Assembly: GCA_022509085.1 (NCBI GenBank)
Contig: JAFLTW010000001.1
Span: 1-64,000, forward strand
Direction: 5' to 3'
Length of the DNA: 64,000 nucleotides
Source: Muribaculaceae bacterium
GTDB lineage: Bacteria; Bacteroidota; Bacteroidia; Bacteroidales; Muribaculaceae
Below the pieces are notes generated by a model that was given only the letters and a program-made list of their open reading frames with translations, ran no database searches and was not told the DNA's origin. Within the stretch, counting starts at the first letter, position 1. Each line of letters starts with the position of its first letter. Positions 57,949 to 64,000 of the stretch are shown here, piece after piece. The position numbers and the translations under genes were made by a program.

Positions 57949-59144
57949 CAGAACCTGCTGAAGAAACGAAACCTGTAACTACCAACAGTCAACAAAACGG
58001 GGAACCTTCCGCCGACAGCAGTTCGTTTTCTGCGTGGAAGGTGATACTGCCTGTTGCCATCGGCATCACTGTGGTGGTGCTTCTGTTTATCCACGATGCC
58101 AGGAAAGAGAATCTTGAAGAGGTGTGGCGCAGTATCCACTTTGACGCAAGAGCAATTTTCTGCATCCTGCTTGGCTTTCTCTTCATGCTCGGAAGAGACT
58201 TCGGCATGAGCTGGAGGTTTCGGGCGCTAACCGACAGGGCGCTTCCCTGGAAGTCGGCATTCGAGGTAGACTTTCTTTGTGAATTCACTTCATGCATCAC
58301 GCCCTCAGCCGTCGGGGGAAGTTCAATGGGAATGGTGTTTCTCAACACTAAGGGGATAGAGTTCGGAAGGGCTACCACACTGATGATGACCACCCTCTTC
58401 CTCGACGAGCTTTTCTTCGTTGTGGCGTGCCCCATCATCGTGTTGCTCACCCCCGTCAACGAGCTTTTCAATTCCGGAGCAGGTGCATTTTCTCACGGCA
58501 TCAAGATCACTTTCTGGATAGTATACTCCATCCTTTTTGCCTGGACCCTCATCCTGTTCACGGGAATCATATGGAAACCCTTCTGGATCAAGAAGGTGTT
58601 GAACAAGGTGACCAGCCTCAAATGGTTGAGGAAATGGCACGACAAGGCTCTTGACCTTGCCGACAATATGGTGGATACCGGGAAGGAGCTTCGAACCAAG
58701 CCTTTCCGGTTCTGGCTTGAAGTTTTCTGCGGCACCGCGCTCTCATGGACATCACGCTACTTGGTGGTAAACGCGCTTTTCCTGGGGTTTGTAGCTACGG
58801 CCGACCCCTATCAATGGGTGATATTTGCCCGCGAATTCGTTTTGTGGGTGGTTCTCAATGTCTCGCCTACACCCGGAGGTTCCGGACTTAGCGAGTGGCT
58901 CTTCTCCGAATATTACGGCGACCTCGTGTCAAGCGCAGGACTGGCTCTTATTTTGGCCGTATTCTGGCGCATAATCTCCTACTATGTGTATCTGATTATC
59001 GGCGCTATAATCATACCCGGATGGCTTAAAAACTCCGTCAGGAAAATGCATCGGCGCATCGCGGGCACTAAAAAATCTGCAGAAATCACTCCAAACGCTG
59101 AAAATAAGGCTTCAGAAGGAGCCTCCAATACTACGGAAAGCTGA
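57945..59144 (+). CDS. LPG-synthase-like membrane protein (UPF0104 family)
   Basis: A 399-aa inner-membrane protein with about eight TM segments. It begins with GTG inside the stop of the glycosyltransferase gene (GTGA). 'DFLCEFTSCITPSAVGGSSM' and 'VSPTPGGSGLSEWLFSEYYG' match the flippase-like domain of lysylphosphatidylglycerol synthases, but there is no aminoacyl-transferase domain. The pairing with a GT4 enzyme suggests handling of a glycolipid made by it. Confidence 0.85.
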   Translation: MTEPAEETKPVTTNSQQNGEPSADSSSFSAWKVILPVAIGITVVVLLFIHDARKENLEEVWRSIHFDARAIFCILLGFLFMLGRDFGMSWRFRALTDRALPWKSAFEVDFLCEFTSCITPSAVGGSSMGMVFLNTKGIEFGRATTLMMTTLFLDELFFVVACPIIVLLTPVNELFNSGAGAFSHGIKITFWIVYSILFAWTLILFTGIIWKPFWIKKVLNKVTSLKWLRKWHDKALDLADNMVDTGKELRTKPFRFWLEVFCGTALSWTSRYLVVNALFLGFVATADPYQWVIFAREFVLWVVLNVSPTPGGSGLSEWLFSEYYGDLVSSAGLALILAVFWRIISYYVYLIIGAIIIPGWLKNSVRKMHRRIAGTKKSAEITPNAENKASEGASNTTES

Positions 59145-59162
59145 TTTTTGGAAATTTTTTAT

Positions 59163-59170
59163 TAACTTTG
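59163..59170 (+). promoter_or_regulatory. -7 box of the PPi-PFK gene
   Basis: TAACTTTG followed by C, about 60 bp before the start codon. The nearest upstream TTTG is only 12 bp away, so the -33 element is unclear. Confidence 0.45.
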
Positions 59171-59231
59171 CACAAAAGACCAGACAGAAGTTTGAATTCT
59201 GCAACATAAAACAATTTTAAGGTAAAAGAAT

Positions 59232-60887
59232 ATGAAAAAGAGTGCCCTTCAGAGAGTAAGAGCAGAGTACCAGCCCAAATTGCCCAAGTCGCTTCAGGGT
59301 CCCGTGAAACTTAAAGTAGGCAAGGCAACGGAATCTGTTGCCAATCAGGAAGATATCAAGAATCTCTTCCCCCATACCTATGGAATGCCGGTTGTGGAAT
59401 TCGAACGCGATGAGAACCCCAGCCGACTGGAGGAACCCTTTAATGTAGGTATCATACTCTCCGGTGGCCAGGCTCCAGGCGGCCACAATGTGGTGAGCGG
59501 TATATTCGACGGTATCAAGTCTCTCAACCGTGAGTCTCGTCTCTACGGCTTCCTGATGGGTCCCTCCGGGTTCATCAAGCATCAGTATATGGAGCTGACA
59601 GCCGGCTACATCAAGGAATACCGCAACACTGGCGGTTTCGACATAATAGGTAGCGGCCGCACAAAACTTGAGACTCCCGAGCAGTTCGAGTCAGGTCTCA
59701 AGATTCTTAAAGAACTCGACATCAAGGCACTCGTAATTATCGGCGGAGACGACTCCAACACAAATGCAGCAGTCCTTGCTGAATATTACAAAAGCAAGGG
59801 TGAGGATATTCAGGTGATCGGAGTGCCCAAGACCATAGACGGTGACCTGAAAAATGAATGGATCGAGGCGTCCTTCGGTTTCGACACTGCTTGCAAGGTA
59901 TACAGCGAGGTGATCGGCAATATCCAGCGTGACTGCAATTCGGCCAAGAAATACTATCATTTCATCAAACTTATGGGTAGGTCGGCAAGCCATATCGCAC
60001 TTGAATGCGCGCTCCAGACTCAGCCCAACTACTGCATCATATCCGAAGAGGTGCAGGCAAAGAGGATGACCCTTGACAATATAGTAAGCGCTCTCTGCTA
60101 CATGATAGCCGAAAGGGCCAAACTTGGATGGAATTTCGGCACAGTGCTCGTGCCGGAGGGCCTCATCGAGTTTATCCCCTCAATGAAGAAGCTGATACAG
60201 GAAATGAACGATGTGCTTGTAGAGTATGCCGCCGAACTTGAAGGCCTTGAGGAACTCGACAAACTGCGCGCCATCCATTCCCACCTCAGCGAGGGCAACA
60301 AGGAACTCTTCAAGAGTCTGCCGAAAGACATCGCCCTTCAGCTCAGCCTCGACCGCGACAGCCATGGCAACGTGCAGGTGTCGCTCATCGACACTGAAAG
60401 CCTCATTTCACGTATGGTAGCCAAGCGTCTCGAGGAGATGGAGGAAGAGGGTCAGTATTCGGGCAAATTTGCCACCCAGCACCACTTCTTCGGCTACGAA
60501 GGCCGTTGCGCTGACCCCTCCAACTTTGACGCCGACTATACGTATTCTCTCGGTTTCAACGCAGCCATGCTCATCAATGCAGGTCTTACGGGCTATATGT
60601 CAAGCGTCCGCAACCTCACCGACAAACCTGAAAATTGGATTGCAGGGGGTATACCCATCACTATGATGATGAACATGGAGAAGCGCCACGGCGAGATGAA
60701 GCCTGTGATTCAGAAAGCGCTGGTGAACCTCAACGGCAAACCTTATCTGAAATTTGCCTCCATGCGCGACACACTCATGCTTAATACTCTTTACCAATAC
60801 CCGGGCCCCATCCAGTATTTCGGCCCGGCAGAGGTGTGCGACCGTCCCTCGATGACGCTGCTCCTCGAGCATGGGAAAGAGGTATAA
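59232..60887 (+). CDS. pfp: Pyrophosphate-dependent 6-phosphofructokinase
   Basis: Reversibly phosphorylates fructose-6-phosphate with PPi instead of ATP. At 551 aa it is the long plant/Bacteroidetes PFP type. 'IILSGGQAPGGHNVVSGIFD' and 'VIIGGDDSNTNAAVLAEYYK' form the phosphate site, where the Asp pair marks PPi use. 'VPKTIDGDLKN' holds the catalytic TIDGD and 'LMGRSASHIALECALQTQPN' binds substrate. It stands first in a cluster with a thioredoxin-like lipoprotein gene and an MFS gene. Confidence 0.95.
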   Translation: MKKSALQRVRAEYQPKLPKSLQGPVKLKVGKATESVANQEDIKNLFPHTYGMPVVEFERDENPSRLEEPFNVGIILSGGQAPGGHNVVSGIFDGIKSLNRESRLYGFLMGPSGFIKHQYMELTAGYIKEYRNTGGFDIIGSGRTKLETPEQFESGLKILKELDIKALVIIGGDDSNTNAAVLAEYYKSKGEDIQVIGVPKTIDGDLKNEWIEASFGFDTACKVYSEVIGNIQRDCNSAKKYYHFIKLMGRSASHIALECALQTQPNYCIISEEVQAKRMTLDNIVSALCYMIAERAKLGWNFGTVLVPEGLIEFIPSMKKLIQEMNDVLVEYAAELEGLEELDKLRAIHSHLSEGNKELFKSLPKDIALQLSLDRDSHGNVQVSLIDTESLISRMVAKRLEEMEEEGQYSGKFATQHHFFGYEGRCADPSNFDADYTYSLGFNAAMLINAGLTGYMSSVRNLTDKPENWIAGGIPITMMMNMEKRHGEMKPVIQKALVNLNGKPYLKFASMRDTLMLNTLYQYPGPIQYFGPAEVCDRPSMTLLLEHGKEV

Positions 60888-60909
60888 TCTATAAAATTGA
60901 CATAACAGA

Positions 60910-61416
60910 ATGAAAATCTTAAAGTTATTCGCCTTTACAATAATTACTGTGGCTCTGACTGCCTGTGGAGGCAAAAAATCAGAGCAGGAAACTGCCACCG
61001 ACCAGAAAGATGGTACGGAAATTGTGGAAAATACCGACGGACATAAGTCTCCACTTCCTGAGAGCACTCTGTCCAACCCCAATTTCATTGTGAAAGACCA
61101 TCTTCTCATATCGGAAAACCTCCCCATCGTGGTTGATTTCTACGCCGACTGGTGCCCTCCCTGCAAGGCTTATGCACCTGTTTTCGAGGAAGTGAGCCGG
61201 AAATATGCGAATTCTGCCGTATTCGTAAGTATCAATGTGGAGGAATACCCGGAAATAACCAAAGCCTACGGTGTACAGTCCATACCAACCACGGCCTTCA
61301 TCTATGCCGGCGGAGCTCTTTTGGGTACCCAGAAAGGCAAGATGGAAGCTCCTCAACTGGAGGAATATGTGAATCAGCTCATTGCCACGAATGCAGGCAG
61401 CAATATGAGCATATAA
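60910..61416 (+). CDS. Thioredoxin-fold lipoprotein
   Basis: A 168-aa exported protein with signal 'MKILKLFAFTIITVALTACG' (lipobox LTAC) and a thioredoxin domain with active site 'DFYADWCPPCKAYAPVFEEV' (CPPC) and the cis-Pro loop 'VQSIPTTAFIYAGGALLGTQ'. It probably reduces or isomerises disulfides in the periplasm. It lies 22 bp after the PFP gene. Confidence 0.9.
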   Translation: MKILKLFAFTIITVALTACGGKKSEQETATDQKDGTEIVENTDGHKSPLPESTLSNPNFIVKDHLLISENLPIVVDFYADWCPPCKAYAPVFEEVSRKYANSAVFVSINVEEYPEITKAYGVQSIPTTAFIYAGGALLGTQKGKMEAPQLEEYVNQLIATNAGSNMSI

Positions 61417-61446
61417 TTGATAAACTACTAACCTAACGAAATAATA

Positions 61447-62925
61447 ATGGGAATAGAAACAGCAACTAATCGTATAGAGAGTCTGAAAGACAAGGCTTGG
61501 GCACGCTGGACTGCACTCGTTCTTCTGGCCGGGGCAATGTTTTTCTCCTACATCTTTATGGATGTGCTCTCGCCACTGCAACAGTATCTGCAAGACCAGG
61601 CAGGATGGGATCCGCAGGCTTACGGACGCTTTGCCGGTTCGGAAACGTTCCTCAACGTCTTCGTTTTCTTCCTTATCTTCGCGGGTATCATTCTCGACAA
61701 GATGGGTGTCCGCTTCACAGCAATCCTGTCGGGCAGCGTGATGTTTGTGGGTGGATTCATCAACTATTATGCGCTCACCGACTCTTTCCAGACGAGTTCG
61801 CTCGCCACATTCATGGACCATTTCATCAACCTTCCTGACACGTGGTGGAACATAACGCCGTTCTATGCCGGCATGCCGGCGTCAGCCAAGCTCTCCGCCA
61901 TCGGTTTCATGGTGTTCGGTTGCGGTGTGGAAATGGCCGGTATCACAGTGTCACGTGGTATCGTGAAATGGTTCCAGGGTAAGGAGATGGCTCTTGCTAT
62001 GGGTGCAGAGATGGCTCTTGCACGTGTAGGTGTGGCCGTAGTGGTGCTCGGTTCGCCGTTCCTTGCAGAACTCGGCGGCAACATCAGTGTGTCACGCCCC
62101 ATCGCGGTGGCCATGCTGCTGCTCCTTGTAGGTCTGATTTCCTTTATCGTCTATGCCTTTATGGACAAGAAACTTGAGAAGGAGATCGGCAATACGGAAG
62201 AAAAGGACGATCCCTTCAAGGTTTCCGACCTTAAATACATATTCTCCTCGAAGGTATTCTGGATTGTTGCCCTCCTCTGTGTGCTCTATTACTCGGCAAT
62301 ATTCCCGTTCCAGAAATACGCCATCAATATGCTTCAGTGCAACCTTGGCATCTCCGCACAGGATGCTGGGTTCGTATTCTTCGTGTTCCCGCTTGGAGCA
62401 GCTGCCATCACGCCTGTGCTCGGCAATTTCCTCGACCGCAAGGGTAAGGGTGCCACGATGCTGATTTTCGGAGCCTTGCTGATGATAGTATGCCACCTTA
62501 CGTTTGCTTTCGTGCTTCCGGCTACAGGTTCAACACTGATTGCCTATGGTGCTATTATCCTGCTCGGCATAAGCTTCTCTCTCGTTCCGGCATCTCTCTG
62601 GCCCTCGGTTCCCAAGCTGGTAGATGGTAAACTTCTTGGTTCTGCATACGCTGTTATCTTCTGGATTCAGAACATAGGCCTTTACGCCTTCCCGATGATT
62701 ATCGGTGCCGTTCTGGCAGCCACAAACCCCGGCATAGAGAATCCTCTCGAGTATAATTACACCATTCCGATGGTAGTGTTTGCCGGTCTTGGAGTCCTTG
62801 CCCTTGTTCTCGGCATCGCTCTCAAGGCACTCGATGCCAAACATCATTACGGACTCGAAGAGCCCAATATCAAGGGTGAGGCTGAAGAGGCCATCACTCC
62901 CGAAGTGCTTGAGGCTGAAATGTAA
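61447..62925 (+). CDS. MFS transporter
   Basis: A 492-aa inner-membrane transporter with about twelve TM segments in two halves. 'DVLSPLQQYLQDQAGWDPQA' follows TM1, and 'FAGIILDKMGVRF' and 'GNFLDRKGKGATMLIFGALL' are the MFS loop motifs. It resembles the peptide/oligosaccharide-like MFS group rather than drug exporters, but the substrate is unknown. It sits after the PFP and thioredoxin genes and before a very strong terminator. Confidence 0.88.
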   Translation: MGIETATNRIESLKDKAWARWTALVLLAGAMFFSYIFMDVLSPLQQYLQDQAGWDPQAYGRFAGSETFLNVFVFFLIFAGIILDKMGVRFTAILSGSVMFVGGFINYYALTDSFQTSSLATFMDHFINLPDTWWNITPFYAGMPASAKLSAIGFMVFGCGVEMAGITVSRGIVKWFQGKEMALAMGAEMALARVGVAVVVLGSPFLAELGGNISVSRPIAVAMLLLLVGLISFIVYAFMDKKLEKEIGNTEEKDDPFKVSDLKYIFSSKVFWIVALLCVLYYSAIFPFQKYAINMLQCNLGISAQDAGFVFFVFPLGAAAITPVLGNFLDRKGKGATMLIFGALLMIVCHLTFAFVLPATGSTLIAYGAIILLGISFSLVPASLWPSVPKLVDGKLLGSAYAVIFWIQNIGLYAFPMIIGAVLAATNPGIENPLEYNYTIPMVVFAGLGVLALVLGIALKALDAKHHYGLEEPNIKGEAEEAITPEVLEAEM

Positions 62926-62940
62926 TTATTTTCTTATGCG

Positions 62941-62976
62941 ATAAATAAAAACGCCTGAACAGGCGTTTTTATTTAT
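62941..62976. terminator. Strong terminator after the MFS gene
   Basis: A 17-bp perfect inverted repeat (ATAAATAAAAACGCCTG with CAGGCGTTTTTATTTAT) with a very tight loop and T-rich tail. Confidence 0.95.
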
Positions 62977-62999
62977 ATAGCAAGGAATAGAGATAATAT

Positions 63000-64000
63000 A
63001 TGAAGAGATATCTTTCGGTTTTGTTGGTTTCACTTCTATGGCTTTCCGGTTTTGGAGAAACAGTAAGCCAGAAGGAGGCTTCCCGGATTGCCCATATGTT
63101 TTTTAACGAGGCAGCCGGGAAAGTGACTGCGCCGCCAAAACTGGTCTACAACGGGAGGAAACTGACCACCGGAAGACTCTTTACACCCTTTTACGTCTAT
63201 AACACGCCTATGGGAGGATTCGTGATCGTTTCGGCCGACAACAAGGCCTTTCCGATTATCGGATTCAGCCTTAAGGACAGTTTTGACCCCGAGAAATTGG
63301 GAGAGACAGAACTGGCGCTGCTGAAGACTTATGCTCTGGAGGTGGAATATATCCGCTATGACTCTCAACCGGTGGAAGAGACAGTATGGGCCTGGCAGAA
63401 TATCGGCAGCTATATAAACGGAGTTCTTGGAAGCAAGTATGAAGCCACTGATCCTAATATATCTATAGAGGAAGCCGTTACTCTCATCGAGAAGGCCATA
63501 GACAAGGATAATGCCGTCTATTCCGATATCTTTACCCCTGCTCAATGGCAAGATATGGTTGACGAGGAACTGCAGCAGAAGCAATCGGTGGCTCTGGCAA
63601 TAATAGGCAACGATAATCTTTACCCTATCGTGGTGTATGGCAGGCAAGGGAACTTCTACCGTCTGGAGATGACCACACGCAACAGCTGGCTGATGCGTCT
63701 CAATGCCACGGAGATTATCCCTGCCAATATGGTGGCCGTTTCCGGTAGGGTAGAGGTTGCGGAAGAGGAGGATGAGGCAGACGTTCCGTTTGCCGACCTT
63801 GACACCTTCCTGACGGAAGTCTCGCAGATTGAGAGCGAACGCCGGGAATTGCCATCGATTGTAGAACCGCGTCTGAGTCTTGACCCGATAGTCAGATATA
63901 ACGGTTCGGGACACACAGAGATTCTCCTTCCGGAGAGCGCCTTCCTGGCCAGAGTATATAATCTGTCGGGGAGCTTGGTGAGGAGCTTTACGTATTCCGA
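63000..64000 (+). CDS. Spi/streptopain pro-domain protein, partial
   Basis: An ORF open to the window edge and missing from the track. The ATG at 63000 gives a signal 'MKRYLSVLLVSLLWLSGFGE'. 'ASRIAHMFFNEAAGK' and 'FYVYNTPMGGFVIVSADNKA' match the Spi inhibitor/pro-domain of C10 (streptopain) peptidases. No C10 catalytic domain follows in the 333 codons seen. Instead 'FLARVYNLSGSLVRSF' near the end looks like the start of a Por/T9SS sorting tail. It may be a stand-alone protease inhibitor or a receptor-like surface protein. The C-terminus is cut off. Confidence 0.75.
   Translation, partial: MKRYLSVLLVSLLWLSGFGETVSQKEASRIAHMFFNEAAGKVTAPPKLVYNGRKLTTGRLFTPFYVYNTPMGGFVIVSADNKAFPIIGFSLKDSFDPEKLGETELALLKTYALEVEYIRYDSQPVEETVWAWQNIGSYINGVLGSKYEATDPNISIEEAVTLIEKAIDKDNAVYSDIFTPAQWQDMVDEELQQKQSVALAIIGNDNLYPIVVYGRQGNFYRLEMTTRNSWLMRLNATEIIPANMVAVSGRVEVAEEEDEADVPFADLDTFLTEVSQIESERRELPSIVEPRLSLDPIVRYNGSGHTEILLPESAFLARVYNLSGSLVRSFTYS

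Overview
The window reads as chromosome of a gut Bacteroidota, most likely order Bacteroidales and family Muribaculaceae. The reasons are the promoter style (TAnnTTTG -7 boxes, often TAATTTTGC), weak Shine-Dalgarno sequences, and Bacteroidetes gene sets: rsfS-ftsH-cdsA, RprXY-like two-component genes, a PorT-like barrel, a Spi-domain protein with a Por-type tail, PPi-dependent phosphofructokinase with PPDK, and an oxc/frc oxalate operon of the kind reported from Muribaculaceae. The family name is inference; no rRNA gene is present. No tRNA, rRNA or CRISPR array was seen.

Layout. (1) 1-1.5 kb: an IS110-family element whose transposase-downstream non-coding end folds into several hairpins and resembles an IS1111-type bridge RNA. 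(2) 1.6-4.7 kb: a secreted GH13 alpha-amylase with two C-terminal starch-binding-type modules. (3) 4.7-15 kb: an oxalate catabolism region. frc, oxc and an AEC permease form a minus-strand operon in the same order as E. coli yfdW-yfdU-yfdV. A pyruvate:ferredoxin oxidoreductase is divergent from it, followed by a MarR regulator and a DcaP-like porin. A 19-base motif is nearly repeated in the frc/PFOR intergenic region and in the marR promoter, suggesting one regulator for the region. (4) 15-18.5 kb: DUF3737 protein, PatB-type C-S lyase and a MATE exporter in tight coupling. (5) 18.6-25.4 kb: a tripartite RND efflux operon, then an LpxA-type acyltransferase. (6) 25.4-33.3 kb: an AT-rich accessory segment holding a GH24-like lysozyme, two long structured leaders or RNAs, YaaA, an MNT-DUF3791-small protein-Fic cassette with a truncated second MNT gene, small membrane and lipoprotein genes, and an AAA-ATPase/PDDEXK protein.

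(7) 33.3-42 kb: PPDK, a PorT-like barrel, a PBP1-like protein, CdsA, FtsH, RsfS and superoxide dismutase. (8) 42.1-51.1 kb: a ten-gene minus-strand run, rprX-rprY-plsC-thiD-thiS-tenI-thiE-thiG-thiC-thiH, with no gap large enough for a TPP riboswitch. (9) 51-64 kb: C11 peptidase, MscS channel, ThiF-like E1 enzyme, GH35 beta-galactosidase, a GT4 glycosyltransferase with a flippase-like membrane protein, PPi-phosphofructokinase, a thioredoxin-like lipoprotein, an MFS transporter, and a Spi-domain protein cut by the window edge.

How the parts fit. Oxalate could enter through the porin and the AEC permease, be activated by FRC and decarboxylated by OXC to formyl-CoA, with CoA recycled to the next oxalate and formate released. 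OXC and PFOR both need thiamine diphosphate, and the thi operon supplies most steps of its synthesis. PFOR, PPDK and PPi-PFK together describe a PPi-linked, ferredoxin-based central metabolism.
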